This document shows positions 1 to 10,143 of a DNA stretch of 64,000 bases, piece after piece. The position numbers and the translations under genes were made by a program. The notes under the pieces are model-generated. The model was given only the letters and a program-made list of their open reading frames with translations, did not search any database and was not told where the DNA came from. Position 1 is the stretch's first letter. Every line of letters begins with the position of its first letter. Origin of the DNA: Hirsutella rhossiliensis (lineage: Eukaryota > Ascomycota > Sordariomycetes > Hypocreales > Ophiocordycipitaceae); contig NW_025408670.1 in assembly GCF_020360975.1 (NCBI RefSeq), forward strand, positions 4,898,001-4,962,000, in the 5' to 3' direction.

Positions 1-394
1 AGTGGACAACCCTAGAGTAGAGCTTGATATACCCAAGAATAAAAGTTGACTTTGCTATCAGCGGTCTCGTAGACATTGGTCCGCTTCAGACGACGGCTGT
101 GGCGCAAGGACTCGGCCCGAGCCGGGCAACCGAGGCGCCCGACCGGCCATCTGTCCGTGTCTTCGACCGGCGACCTGGTATCTCTTCCTCCGACGGACAT
201 GAGCTTGAAGGATGAACGGAACGCGGGGTACCATCTGGGACGCTAGCGCGTCATCGCAAGTAGTTGTCACCTTGAGTCTCATTCCCTATGGACATCAAAA
301 TGCAGACCCTGCCATGCTGAGATCTTTCCCATCCGGACGCAACACCACAAGAAACAAGAAGCAAGCCACCATACACTCCGCCCAAGGACTCTTC
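1..394. other. 3' flank of RPL21, no gene seen
   Basis: This stretch lies downstream of the RPL21 stop codon and runs to the window edge. It contains only short overlapping open frames on both strands with no recognisable protein. It is most simply the 3' UTR and terminator region of RPL21, perhaps with the end of a gene beyond the edge. Confidence 0.6.
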
Positions 395-1065
395 TTAAAT
401 CGTGGTCTCGTAAGGCAGAGGGGTGACGGTCTCGGGGGGGTTGTCGGTCAGGGAAACTGTTCGTGCCTCGCGGGGTTGGAGAGGCTGGCGCTTGACTTGG
501 ACGGTGATGCCCTCGACGCGGGCCTTCTTCTTGGCCTCGGCGTTGGACTTGACGCGCTTCAGGAAGTCCTCACGCGACCGGGAGGGCTGGATGTGCTCGA
601 TCCTGACGTTGATGCGCTTCTCGATGTATCGGTGCCACACCTTCTTGTAGATGATGACACCAACGGCGCTCTTGGTGACGTTGTAGACGACACCAGTCTT
701 GCCGTGGTAGACCTTGTAGGGCATGCTTGTCGATTGTTAGCCGCGGCGTCCTTGCAATGGCCTTTCCAAGTCCAGCAGGAGGCCAAGGAGATCTCGAGCA
801 CTCTTACCCCTTCTGAACCGCACCGTTGACCTTGATGTCAACAATGTCGCCAACACTACTGCAAATCAGCCGCCTGCTTCCTTCAAAATCGTCGCGAAAA
901 CACCGACCGGTACTGTTTCAGGTACGTGTTCAGGGCGATCATGCCCTTCTGGCGAAAGTTCCTGCTGAAGGCATACTGCGGCTGGTCAGCGATGCGGCCG
1001 GGGTTCGACAGTCGAGGGGCTCAACGTACGCGGGTGCCCGCTCTCTTTCCGTAGGAGTGACCCAT
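395..1065 (-). CDS. rpl21: 60S ribosomal protein L21 (eL21)
   Basis: Cytosolic large-subunit ribosomal protein eL21. I reconstruct four exons, in transcript order 1065-1030, 975-908, 855-808 and 725-395, giving 160 residues, the usual length for the family. Exon 1 is only 36 nt and encodes MGHSYGKRAGTR; exon 2 continues with YAFSRNF and TYLKQYR; exon 3 gives VGDIVDIKVNGAVQKG; exon 4 starts MPYKVYHGKTG and ends PYETTI before TAA. All junctions keep phase and match the conserved eL21 sequence. The introns are 54, 52 and 82 nt with donors GTACGT, GTCGGT and GTAAGA and acceptors CAG, TAG and AAG. The gene is divergent from RPS9, with 398 bp between start codons, which suggests shared transcriptional control of two ribosomal proteins. 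Confidence 0.95.
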
Positions 1066-1463
1066 CGCGTTTTAGTTGCCGAACAGCGGGTTCGTGATCG
1101 AGGTTTGGCAGAGGTGGATGATTAGATCCTCCGTCGTGGGTGTGGTGTTTGTGCTGCAGGCTTGTGGGAATTCGGACTGAGAGCTTAGGTAATCCCTCTT
1201 TTTTTTCTCCTCCGCCAGCGAGATGCTAGGGCAAGTGCGTGCGCTTAGTGGGCCCTCTTGCTGGCGGCCTGCGTCGAGACTCTTAGGGCTCAGCAGGCAG
1301 GTTGCACGTGATGCTAGTCGGCGAAAATTACACCCCACAAGTTGCGACCACGAACTTTTGCAGACTTCCGTGCAACTAGCCATCTCCAGCCAACACCACA
1401 GGAGCAAGCCAAGTGAGTTTTCCGACCGAGTTTCTTGCAGCGCAAGCATTAACATCGCCCAGG
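1066..1463. promoter_or_regulatory. Divergent RPL21/RPS9 promoter with TTAGGG and CACGTG boxes
   Basis: This 398-bp interval separates the start codons of two divergently transcribed ribosomal protein genes. It contains TTAGGGCT at 1283-1290 (reverse complement AGCCCTAA, the form of Tbf1-type boxes) and GCACGTGA at 1304-1311, whose core CACGTG at 1305-1310 is a Cbf1/bHLH E-box. The two cores are separated by 16 bp. Tbf1 and Cbf1 are known to act together on ribosomal protein genes in Candida albicans; use of the same pair here is inference. A T-rich run at 1199-1207 and pyrimidine-rich sequence lie between the boxes and RPL21. Confidence 0.65.
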
Positions 1464-2177
1464 ATGCCTCCTCGCGCGTATTCGAAGACCTCTCGTGTCC
1501 CCCGCAGACCCTTCGAGGCTGCCCGACTGTCAGTATCACCGGCCACTGAACACGAGCTCGTCTCTGTTTAAGTCGATTGTGATGGGAGACTGACTGGGAT
1601 ACAACAGGGACTCGGAGTTGAAGCTTGTCGGAGAGTATGGCCTGCGCAACAAGCGTGAGGTCTGGCGAGTCGGTCTGACTCTGTCCAAGATCCGTCGAGC
1701 TGCCCGGTAAGATGCCCGGAACGACGAAAGACAGCGCGGGAATGGTATGCTGACCATCTTCGCAGTCAGCTTTTGACCCTCGACGAGAAGGACCCCAAGC
1801 GTCTTTTCGAAGGCAATGCCCTCATTCGCCGTTTGGTCCGCGTTGGCGTGCTCGACGAGTCGCGCATGAAGCTCGATTACGTGCTGGCCCTCAAGATTGA
1901 GGATTTCCTGGAGCGTCGCCTGCAGACCTGTGTCTACAAGCTCGGCCTCGCCAAGTCCATCCACCACGCCCGTGTCCTCATCCGCCAGCGCCACATCCGC
2001 GTTGGCAAGCAGATTGTCAACGTCCCGTCCTTCATCGTCCGTCTCGACTCCCAGAAGCACATCGACTTCGCCCTGAACTCGCCCTTTGGCAGCGGTCGCC
2101 CCGGTCGTGTTCGCAGAAAGAAGGCCAAGGCCGCCGAGGGTGGCGCTGAGGGCGAGGAGGAGGAAGACGACGAGTAA
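1464..2177 (+). CDS. rps9: 40S ribosomal protein S9 (uS4)
   Basis: Cytosolic small-subunit protein uS4, needed for early 18S rRNA assembly and decoding fidelity. Three exons, 1464-1528, 1608-1706 and 1766-2177, give 191 residues. Exon 1 encodes [21 protein letters not shown], exon 2 continues [20 protein letters not shown], and exon 3 begins [20 protein letters not shown]. The S4 RNA-binding domain is visible in exon 3 ([41 protein letters not shown], each shown in part). The tail is basic then acidic, ending EEEEDDE. The introns are 79 and 59 nt and restore phase exactly (CT|G Leu and CG|T Arg). It is convergent with SLU7 downstream and divergent from RPL21. Confidence 0.96.
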
Positions 2178-2518
2178 ATGCATTAGCCATGTCATTGCGG
2201 TTCTCCCATATATCTTGGCTCGGTGGTCCTGGTGTACCGCTGGTGGGATAGGATGTCTAGTCACGGCTTGCGGCGTTGGCCAGAGGGTAAAATGAAATGG
2301 TTTCACGCTGAAGACGTTGTCATGCCGTGTATGTGCATCTTGTCACGGCTATTGAGCTTAAATGAAAGTTGCCGCCACCTTGCGCGCACCAACCATGGAT
2401 GACGGTCGACTGCTTTCCACGTTCACTTGACATTTATGCAAGGCTTGAAACGATGAAAGTGCGCTTCTACAAAGCGGCTGGAGAAGTTGGTCGCTAATGC
2501 TTTGCCCGAATGTCTCCG
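2178..2518. other. Convergent 3' intergenic region, RPS9/SLU7
   Basis: These 341 bp lie between the stop codons of two convergent genes and should hold both 3' UTRs and polyadenylation sites. No ORF or repeat of note was seen. Confidence 0.7.
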
Positions 2519-3910
2519 TTAGGTCAATAATTCGTCCTTGCCCAGTATCTTCGCCATGGGGTCATTTGCTGCTGTCCTCTTCCGCCGGTACTCCTCCATT
2601 TCAGCCTCGGTGACCCCATTCATCATTTCTTCCCGCGTGCGCTTCTTGACCTTTGTTGTTGTTTCCAGGTCTTGGCCGGCCGCGTCCTGCCCATCGACCG
2701 CTTCCCCATTGGCATCGTCCTCGACAAGATTAGCTCCGGTCCGCTGGCGCTCAGCAATTTCCCAAGCTAGCTTGCCCTCCTCCCCTGTGCAATAGCTGTT
2801 CTTGATGAGGGAGTGGCAGCATCCGTAGCCCCATTTGAAGTTGGACCACCAGCTTCCCCAGACCGACGTGTGGTTGTTCGTCAGCACGTCCTCGGCGTAC
2901 TTGGACTTGGCGGCCTTCAAGGGCGCGCCCTTGATCAGCCCGGCCTCGTCGTACTCGACAAATGTCTCCGACTCGGTCACCATCATGCCGCGCAGTGCCG
3001 CGGGCAGCAGCTTCTGATCGCCCCGCCCGTACCGGTCTGCCAGCAGTTCGTCGCGGGCTGCCCGCATTCTCTCAGTCTCTTCTCGCTCCTTCTTCCTGGA
3101 GAATGCGCCTGCAGTCGGGTTCGCCTGCAAGTGCTGTGAGGTGTTGCCAGTCTTCTCCTGAGTCTCCCAGGCGTAATGTTGCGCCTTTTCGAACTCGCCC
3201 GCTTCACCAGAAGACTTCAAGAAACCTTCCTCAGCAAAGACGGCCGCCGACTTGCCCCCTGTTGCGCCAGCGTTGACGAGCGACCGCGTTTTGGGGTCGT
3301 ATCTAGCGGATTCGAGGTCCAGGTTGAGCAGGTATTTCGCCGTGTCTTCTCTTATTCTGAGCTGCCGTGTTGCCGTGCTCTGATGCTTGCTCATGTCATT
3401 TTCCTCGGCATACTTGTCACCCTCGTCCTCAGCCTCGTCGTCATCTATCGCCTGCTTCGCTTGCTTACGCAGTTCCTCCATCTGGTTGAACTCCGCGACC
3501 ACATTCCGGTACTCCTTGGTATCGTAGCCGTTCCAACGATCGCGCTTCGCGTCCCAGCCGAGGTTGACGTCTTGGATGACCTCGTCGGCTTGTATATCCT
3601 TGCCCGTCCACTTTGCGCCCTTTGCTCTGGGGCGGCTCAGACAGTCCTTGGCCTTGTGCGTCATTGCGCCGCAATTCTCGCAAGCTCCCTTTCGGAACTT
3701 TGTGGCTGCTGGGCCGGCCTTCCTGCCCCTGTCGTACCATTGTGATGACTGTTCGGTCTTCTCCTCTCGTCGCTGATGCTTGAGGTAGTCGGCATCGTCG
3801 CCTTCTTCGCCGGTGTAGAAGGGCCGCTTGCTGATGAAGGATGGGATGTAGATGTTTTCCTCCTTTGATGCCGCGCCCGACGGGGGCTTTCGGGGGGGTG
3901 GCGGTGGCAT
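2519..3910 (-). CDS. slu7: Pre-mRNA-splicing factor SLU7
   Basis: Second-step splicing factor that helps position the 3' splice site; nuclear. A single exon encodes 463 residues from the ATG at 3910. An in-frame ATG 36 nt upstream (3946) would add 12 residues, but the conserved family start is the proline-rich [10 protein letters not shown], so I chose 3910. A CCHC zinc knuckle is visible at about residues 77-90 (C77, C80, H85, C90), followed by the SLU7 core with [17 protein letters not shown], the [16 protein letters not shown] segment and the WGSWW...[15 protein letters not shown] block. The C terminus is rich in charged residues ([10 protein letters not shown]). No intron is needed. It is convergent with RPS9 and divergent from REV3 (369 bp between starts). 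Confidence 0.95.
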   Translation of the reverse strand: MPPPPPRKPPSGAASKEENIYIPSFISKRPFYTGEEGDDADYLKHQRREEKTEQSSQWYDRGRKAGPAATKFRKGACENCGAMTHKAKDCLSRPRAKGAKWTGKDIQADEVIQDVNLGWDAKRDRWNGYDTKEYRNVVAEFNQMEELRKQAKQAIDDDEAEDEGDKYAEENDMSKHQSTATRQLRIREDTAKYLLNLDLESARYDPKTRSLVNAGATGGKSAAVFAEEGFLKSSGEAGEFEKAQHYAWETQEKTGNTSQHLQANPTAGAFSRKKEREETERMRAARDELLADRYGRGDQKLLPAALRGMMVTESETFVEYDEAGLIKGAPLKAAKSKYAEDVLTNNHTSVWGSWWSNFKWGYGCCHSLIKNSYCTGEEGKLAWEIAERQRTGANLVEDDANGEAVDGQDAAGQDLETTTKVKKRTREEMMNGVTEAEMEEYRRKRTAANDPMAKILGKDELLT

Positions 3911-4279
3911 GGTGAGGCAACCGGCGAGACTGTCTAGAAGCTGCACTCGAGCTCAAACAAGGAGCGAAAGCGAGTGCGATGACACCGGGTGGTGAGATGA
4001 CTGACCCCGGGAGAAGTTCGGATTGGTGTGTCGGTGGTTGCTCCGCTTCGCTCAGGCGCAGAGTCGCACGGCTGGTTATCGTGAAGCTGCATACAGTATT
4101 GGAAATGCTAATCATCACGTGACCTCGTGATGATGCGGAGCGAGCGGAGTTTGCCGGACGCGTTGACCCACAGGGCGTCCGCATGCTTGACCACCTGAAC
4201 GGACCGGTGCTCTTGTCGCGGAGAGATGCTTCGACGGCGATTTCTGAGCTGGTGCTGATGGAGCCATCCGGGGCAAAGC
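3911..4279. promoter_or_regulatory. Divergent SLU7/REV3 promoter with inverted repeat
   Basis: These 369 bp separate two divergent start codons. They contain a perfect 9-bp inverted repeat, ATCATCACG at 4111-4119 and CGTGATGAT at 4126-4134, with a 6-bp spacer. The left arm runs into CACGTGA (CACGTG at 4116-4121), a bHLH-type E-box. Otherwise no canonical TATA box is obvious. Confidence 0.5.
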
Positions 4280-7200
4280 ATGGACCTGTTCCGGGTCAGG
4301 CTGAATTGCATCGATCACTACCAGGCCTCACCAACGCGTTATGACCCCCAGTTGCGCAATGACGTACGCCCTTCGCAAGCATCCAAGGGTCCCAAGGTGC
4401 CCGTGGTGCGGATCTTTGGTTCTACGGAAACTGGCCAAAAGGTCTGCGCGCACGTCCACGGCGCGTTTCCCTACCTTTACGTGGAGTACCGAGGCGGATT
4501 GGCTTCAGAAGAAGGTTCGTTCCGCTCCCTTCGTTGTGAACTTTGCGTCTGGCTGACTCGCCCTGCAGTCGGTGCCTTCATCTACCGTCTTCATCTCTCC
4601 ATTGACCATGCCCTTGCCGTGAGCTACCGGCGGGATCAGTATGGAGGCAATGCCAAGTTCGTGGCCCGCATCACGCTGGTCAAGGGCATTCCCTTTTACG
4701 GGTTCCACGTGGGCTACCGGTTCTTTCTCAAAGTCTACATGTTCAATCCCGTTGTCATGACGCGGCTGGCCGATCTTCTTCAACAGGGAGTCATCATGAA
4801 GCAACAGTTTCAGCCCTTTGAGGCGCACTTGCAGTATCTTCTCCAGTTCATGGTCGACTACAACTTGTACGGCTGCGACTATCTCGAGGCGTCCAAGACC
4901 ACGTTTCGATCTCCCATTCCTCAGCAAGAGCAGGGGTCAAACTCGTCGCACCTATGGCACAGCTTGTCAATCCCACCAGAAAGTGTCACCGACGATCCCT
5001 CGCTGCCTCGTGTGAGCCACTGCTCAATCGAGGTGGACGTCTGCGTCCAGAACATCACCAACAGGAAGATTGTGAGGGAACGCCAGCTGCATCATGACTT
5101 CGTGGAGCGTCTTTCTCCTATTCCTGGAGATATGAAGTTGGTGCACAGCATGGCGGGCCTTTGGAAGGACGAGACGAAGAGACGAAAACGACAAATGCCG
5201 CGTGTGCAGCAGGGCAAGAGTCCCTTCCCTCCGGACGTGCTCGTCACAATGTCCGCGGACCCCCGAGATTCCCAGCCTCAAGGATGGATTCACGAAGAAG
5301 AATACCGCAACGACATTCGCGACCTGGTTGACAGAGAACAAGCAGATCTCAACGGCGAAGAGGTTGGATTCGATACCTTTGCCGGATCAACCGAGCTTGA
5401 GAGGGCAGTGAATACCGTCCTGCAATCTGTGGAGGACTTGTACCCTTCCAAGCTGATGCCGGCACTCGGTCTACCTTCGCATCCAAGCCAATCGTCCCAT
5501 GGCGTATCATCCAGCATCGAGGTGGACGAGACAAAAGCTCGCCAAGTCCAGCTGGCCAATGATGAATTCTTTCCGGACGACTCCGACCAGGACGCCCTTG
5601 GCGAGTTGATTGACGGTGAAGAGTTTGATGAAACATGGGAGCGCAGAGCAGACACGGCTGGCCAACTCGGCTCAATAAAAGCTGGGAAAAGGGCTTTAAT
5701 GGGCGCGCATGAGCCCCAATCCTACCTGCAAATACCGGGAATCTGTCTGAGCATGCTCAAGACAAAACGACTGCCGACGATGCCGGTGTCTGCAGCGCTG
5801 CTAGAAGCGGCCGAAGATGAGGGTCTGGTTGGCAGAGTCAAAATCACGGACAACCTGACATCTTCAGCACGGGATCAGCTGAAGCGCAGGAGGTCAAGCG
5901 CTTCTACTCCCAGTTCCTCTTGGAAACGGCCTAGAAAAGAGCCACGTTCTCTGGGTATCAAAGACAACGCAGCGTACGGCCTGCGTGTGGGACAGTCTGG
6001 TGACGAGCAATCTGAGCCTCGAGCTCGTCATGAAGCAAAACCAGTCTCTGCCACAAGTCGCCATGGCTCCTCTGCCGGGACAGCTGCTCCGAATCAGACC
6101 CTTAGCTATGCGATTGTCAAAGATCATCTGGATGCAAGCAACAAGTTGCACATCAGCCAGAATAGCCAGCTATCTGCCAGTCAGCGGAGCGACGAAGCCA
6201 TGAACAGTAAACAGGTGTCTCTTGGCAGAAACGCTCTTCTGGCAGACCAGGGCCACGCCGGCTCTCAACTCTCGGTACTGTCCCTATTGTCCTCGGACCA
6301 CCTTACTTCCCCAGCTCAAGCCGCCAAAATTCGAAACGCGCCTACCAATTTCTCGAATCGCCCGGCTCTCGTCTTTGCGCTTCAGCCTCCGAGCAGAGCG
6401 GAATGCAGCAGCATGAAGGAACACAGCCTGCCCGATATCATCTACCAGGATGCGTTCTACGGTGAAGAAAAGGACGTGCCAGAGCGGAACCGCGAATATG
6501 CTGGGCGGGAATATCGACTCGATAGCAACACGGTGCCGTTTCTCCCACCCTTTGAAGTAACTGGGTCGTCTCCAGCAGTTGCTGGCTTCAAACAAGACCC
6601 CGTCCTGAGAAGAGCCGGCCTTGAACAAGAACAAGACCGGCAGCGACGCGAGTGCAGCTGGAGGAGCTGGGAATTTGCTCAGCCACCGCCCAGTCGTCGG
6701 AGTGTGGTGGATTGGCATGACGAGAAGAGGGACGCCCTTGAAAAGAAGGTCGAGGAGCGTCGTGGGACTGTGGCACGCCCGGCGGCGTGGTTGTCGCAAA
6801 TCTGCGGCCCAACGCCCAAGAACAAGCACGGATTCAAGTACACACAGAAGCGGAAGTCGACAAGCGTCGAGCATGAAGTTCAGTACATGAGCACCATGAG
6901 CCTCGAGGTTCATGTCAACACCCGGGGAAAGTTCGTTCCCAACCCCGAGGAAGACGAGATCCAGTGCATATTCTGGGCATGCAAGTCGGACGAGAAGATG
7001 CTGAACACCCAGGAATCGGCAAATGCCCTCCATTATGGAATGATTGCGCTCTCTGGCGATGATTCGGCCATGCGGAAGATGCCACCGTGCACCAGGGCCG
7101 AGGTTGTCGAAGAAGGCTCTGAGCTTGATGTCATGATTCGCGTGGTCGAGGTGGTGAGGACGTTTGATCCAGATGTTTTGACGGGCTTCGAGGTTCACAG

Positions 7201-9502
7201 TGGCTCGTGGGGCTACTTGATTGAGAGGGCAAGATGCAAATACGATTACAACCTGTGTGACGAGCTTTCCCGCATGAAGTCCGACTCTCACGGCCGGTTT
7301 GGAAAGAACACTGACCGCTGGGGCTTCAACACGACATCCACCATTCGCATTACGGGCAGACACATGGTCAACATATGGAGAGCGATGCAGAATGAGCTGA
7401 ATCTTCTTCAGTATACCATGGAAAACGTCGCGTGGCATCTTCTCCATACCAGGGTCCCTCACTACTCGTGGAAGACGCTCACACAATGGTACAAGAGCGG
7501 GAAGGCCAGGGACTTGAGCAAGCTCCTGCGATATTACCGAACGCGGACCCGATTGGACATTCGGATTCTGGAAGCCAATGAGCTGATCCCAAGGACCAGC
7601 GAGCAGGCAAGGCTGCTCGGCGTCGACTTCTTCTCCGTCTTCTCCCGTGGCTCGCAGTTCAAAGTCGAGTCCATCATGTTCAGGATTGCGAAGCCTGAAA
7701 ACTTCCTCCTCGTGTCGCCCAGCAAGAAGCAGGTCGGCGGGCAGAACGCGCTCGAGTGCCTGCCGCTCGTCATGGAGCCACAGAGCGCGTTTTACAACAG
7801 CCCTCTTCTCGTGCTGGATTTCCAGAGCCTGTATCCGAGCGTCATGATTGCGTACAACTACTGCTACTCTACGTTCTTGGGCCGAATCAAGGACTGGCGC
7901 GGCACCAACAAGATGGGCTTTTCCGAGTACAGCCGCCAACAAGGGTTGCTACTCCTCTTGCAGGAGTACATCAACATTGCGCCCAACGGCATGATGTATG
8001 TCAAGGCGGAGATTCGCAAGTCGCTGCTGGCCAAGATGTTGACGGAGATTTTGGAGACAAGAGTCATGGTCAAGAGCGGCATGAAAAAGGACAAGCACGA
8101 CAAGACCCTGCAACAGCTGTTGAACAACCGCCAGCTCGCCCTGAAACTCTTGGCCAACGTCACGTACGGCTACACGTCGGCGTCCTTTTCCGGCCGGATG
8201 CCCTGCTCCGAGATTGCGGACAGCATTGTGCAGACGGGGCGCGAAACGCTGGAGCGGGCCATTGCGTACATTCACTCGGTGGAACGCTGGGGCGCCGAGG
8301 TTGTCTACGGCGACACGGACAGCCTCTTTGTGTACTTGAAGGGCCGGACGCGAGACCAGGCGTTTGAGATTGGCGAGGAAATGGCCAAGGCGGTTACCGA
8401 GATGAACCCGCGGCCGGTCAAGCTCAAGTTTGAAAAGGTCTACCATCCCTGCGTCCTGCTGGCCAAGAAGCGCTACGTCGGGTACAAGTACGAGAGCAGG
8501 GAGCAGGAGAAGCCCGACTTTGACGCCAAGGGCATCGAGACGGTGCGCCGGGACGGCACGCCGGCGGAGCAGAAGATTGAGGAAAAGGCGCTGCGGCTGC
8601 TGTTCGAGACGGCGGACCTGAGCCAGGTCAAGGCCTACTTCCAGTCGCAGTGCGACAAGATGATGCGCGGGGCCGTGTCGGTGCAGGACTTTTGCTTCGC
8701 GCGCGAGGTGCGGCTGGGCACCTACTCGGACAAGGGCCCGCCGCCGGCCGGGGCGCTCATCAGCACGCGGAAGATGCTCGAGGACGCGCGGGCCGAGCCG
8801 CAGTACGGCGAGCGGGTGCCTTACGTGGTCATCACGGGGGCGCCGGGCGCGCGGCTGATTGACCGGTGCGTCGCGCCCGAGGAGCTGCTGGCCAACCCGC
8901 ACTGGCAGCTCGACGCCGAGTACTACATCTCGAAGAACCTCATCCCCCCGCTCGAGCGCATCTTCAACCTGGTCGGCGCCAACGTGCGGCAGTGGTACGA
9001 CGAGATGCCAAAGGTGCAGCGCATCCACCACGCGGCCGCGGGCGGTGTCGGCGGCGGCGGCAGCGGCGGCGGCGTGGGCAACAATGGCCGCGCGGGCAAG
9101 AGGCCGACGCTCGAGTCGTACATGCGCTCGACGCACTGCCTCGTCTGCAATGCAAAGTTTGTCGCCGACGACAACGGCAGCGACGCCCAGGCCCTCCTCT
9201 CCCCGCTATGCCTCGCCTGCCGCGCCGACGCCCCCGCCTCGCTGCTCGCCCTGCAGACGCGCCTCGCCGCCGAGCAGCGCCGCCTGCGCGACCTCGTCGC
9301 CGTCTGCCGCACCTGCGCCGGGCTCGGGCCCCTCGACCCCGGCGACGACGGCGGCGCTTTCCCCTGCGACTCCAAGGACTGCCCCGTCTTCTGGTCGCGC
9401 ATGAGGCAGCGCACCAAGCTCGCCGGCGCCGTCGCCTCGGCGGCGCCTGCTATTCGCGGGCTCGTCGATGCCGCGGACAGGGCGGCTGCGTTGGACTGGT
9501 GA
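4280..9502 (+). CDS. rev3: DNA polymerase zeta catalytic subunit REV3
   Basis: B-family translesion polymerase that extends from mispaired or lesion-containing primers, acting with Rev7; nuclear. The open frame is continuous, but a 54-nt intron at 4515-4568 (donor GTTCGT, branch CTGAC, acceptor CAG) restores the conserved EEVGAFIYRLHLSIDHALAVS stretch, leaving 1722 residues. Numbering after splicing: N-terminal pol-zeta/delta-like domain (about 1-210), a long poorly conserved Ser-rich middle (about 210-830), exonuclease-like domain, then polymerase motifs DFQSLYPS (D1162) and YGDTDS (1325-1330, catalytic D1327). Two C-terminal cysteine clusters follow: C1602, C1605, C1626, C1629 and C1658, C1661, C1678, C1683; the second is the likely Fe-S site. 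A Gly-rich linker encoded at about 9040-9095 precedes the first cluster. It appears intact. Confidence 0.96.
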   Translation: MDLFRVRLNCIDHYQASPTRYDPQLRNDVRPSQASKGPKVPVVRIFGSTETGQKVCAHVHGAFPYLYVEYRGGLASEEGSFRSLRCELCVWLTRPAVGAFIYRLHLSIDHALAVSYRRDQYGGNAKFVARITLVKGIPFYGFHVGYRFFLKVYMFNPVVMTRLADLLQQGVIMKQQFQPFEAHLQYLLQFMVDYNLYGCDYLEASKTTFRSPIPQQEQGSNSSHLWHSLSIPPESVTDDPSLPRVSHCSIEVDVCVQNITNRKIVRERQLHHDFVERLSPIPGDMKLVHSMAGLWKDETKRRKRQMPRVQQGKSPFPPDVLVTMSADPRDSQPQGWIHEEEYRNDIRDLVDREQADLNGEEVGFDTFAGSTELERAVNTVLQSVEDLYPSKLMPALGLPSHPSQSSHGVSSSIEVDETKARQVQLANDEFFPDDSDQDALGELIDGEEFDETWERRADTAGQLGSIKAGKRALMGAHEPQSYLQIPGICLSMLKTKRLPTMPVSAALLEAAEDEGLVGRVKITDNLTSSARDQLKRRRSSASTPSSSWKRPRKEPRSLGIKDNAAYGLRVGQSGDEQSEPRARHEAKPVSATSRHGSSAGTAAPNQTLSYAIVKDHLDASNKLHISQNSQLSASQRSDEAMNSKQVSLGRNALLADQGHAGSQLSVLSLLSSDHLTSPAQAAKIRNAPTNFSNRPALVFALQPPSRAECSSMKEHSLPDIIYQDAFYGEEKDVPERNREYAGREYRLDSNTVPFLPPFEVTGSSPAVAGFKQDPVLRRAGLEQEQDRQRRECSWRSWEFAQPPPSRRSVVDWHDEKRDALEKKVEERRGTVARPAAWLSQICGPTPKNKHGFKYTQKRKSTSVEHEVQYMSTMSLEVHVNTRGKFVPNPEEDEIQCIFWACKSDEKMLNTQESANALHYGMIALSGDDSAMRKMPPCTRAEVVEEGSELDVMIRVVEVVRTFDPDVLTGFEVHSGSWGYLIERARCKYDYNLCDELSRMKSDSHGRFGKNTDRWGFNTTSTIRITGRHMVNIWRAMQNELNLLQYTMENVAWHLLHTRVPHYSWKTLTQWYKSGKARDLSKLLRYYRTRTRLDIRILEANELIPRTSEQARLLGVDFFSVFSRGSQFKVESIMFRIAKPENFLLVSPSKKQVGGQNALECLPLVMEPQSAFYNSPLLVLDFQSLYPSVMIAYNYCYSTFLGRIKDWRGTNKMGFSEYSRQQGLLLLLQEYINIAPNGMMYVKAEIRKSLLAKMLTEILETRVMVKSGMKKDKHDKTLQQLLNNRQLALKLLANVTYGYTSASFSGRMPCSEIADSIVQTGRETLERAIAYIHSVERWGAEVVYGDTDSLFVYLKGRTRDQAFEIGEEMAKAVTEMNPRPVKLKFEKVYHPCVLLAKKRYVGYKYESREQEKPDFDAKGIETVRRDGTPAEQKIEEKALRLLFETADLSQVKAYFQSQCDKMMRGAVSVQDFCFAREVRLGTYSDKGPPPAGALISTRKMLEDARAEPQYGERVPYVVITGAPGARLIDRCVAPEELLANPHWQLDAEYYISKNLIPPLERIFNLVGANVRQWYDEMPKVQRIHHAAAGGVGGGGSGGGVGNNGRAGKRPTLESYMRSTHCLVCNAKFVADDNGSDAQALLSPLCLACRADAPASLLALQTRLAAEQRRLRDLVAVCRTCAGLGPLDPGDDGGAFPCDSKDCPVFWSRMRQRTKLAGAVASAAPAIRGLVDAADRAAALDW

Positions 9503-10143
9503 GGGAATCAAGACTGGATGATGTCGGCGACGAATATCATGATGTTTATGACGACTATGACCGCCCAGCGAGCATGGCGCGGACATGGAGGTTGGATACA
9601 GCGGGGTGAACGGAGCAGAAATGGATCCTGTCGTCGACGGACTCGGGCAGCAAGCCAGTCCGCCATGTCTCGTCATGCCCTCACGCTGAAAGAAAGAAAG
9701 AGCACTCCTGTTTGGCCAACAGCGCGTGCATCGATTGCTTGACTGGCTGCCAGACTGATTGCGCGCTGGGAAAACCAGGGTGATTGACACGTTGTGGCCA
9801 AATACCTCAAGGTTTGGTCTCTGGCAGACGGCAATACTTGAAGGGCAAAAATACAAAGAGAATCATTGTAAATTGATGTCTTCATACGTGCTCCTCCTAG
9901 CCTGTCTCGGCACCCAAGTAAAGCCCGCGTCTGGAGACTCGCATCCCCTCTTGGCCACCCCGTGCCATGCCATAAAACGCCCTGCGCCCGCTATCAAAAG
10001 TGGATGGATTCCAAACTTCCTCCGTTTGCCCTCTCGTAAAAAAAGAACCACCATGCCGTTCACCAATGCCGGGCCCTAAACAGCCGTACTCAGCCATACA
10101 TGGCGATGCCCATTCTAGAGTGAACCCCAAGCCCTTCCGTGCA
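9503..10143. other. Convergent 3' intergenic region, REV3/NVJ2-like
   Basis: These 641 bp lie between convergent stop codons. The sequence drops in GC after about 9840 and holds A-rich stretches consistent with 3' UTRs. No supported ORF, RNA gene or repeat was seen. Confidence 0.6.

Noticed and set aside
6284..7942. 552-codon minus-strand frame
   Set aside because: Antisense shadow of the REV3 exonuclease/polymerase coding region; the plus frame carries conserved polymerase motifs.
7949..9136. 395-codon minus-strand frame
   Set aside because: Antisense shadow of the GC-rich REV3 C-terminal half; Arg/Ala/Val-rich composition with no domain.
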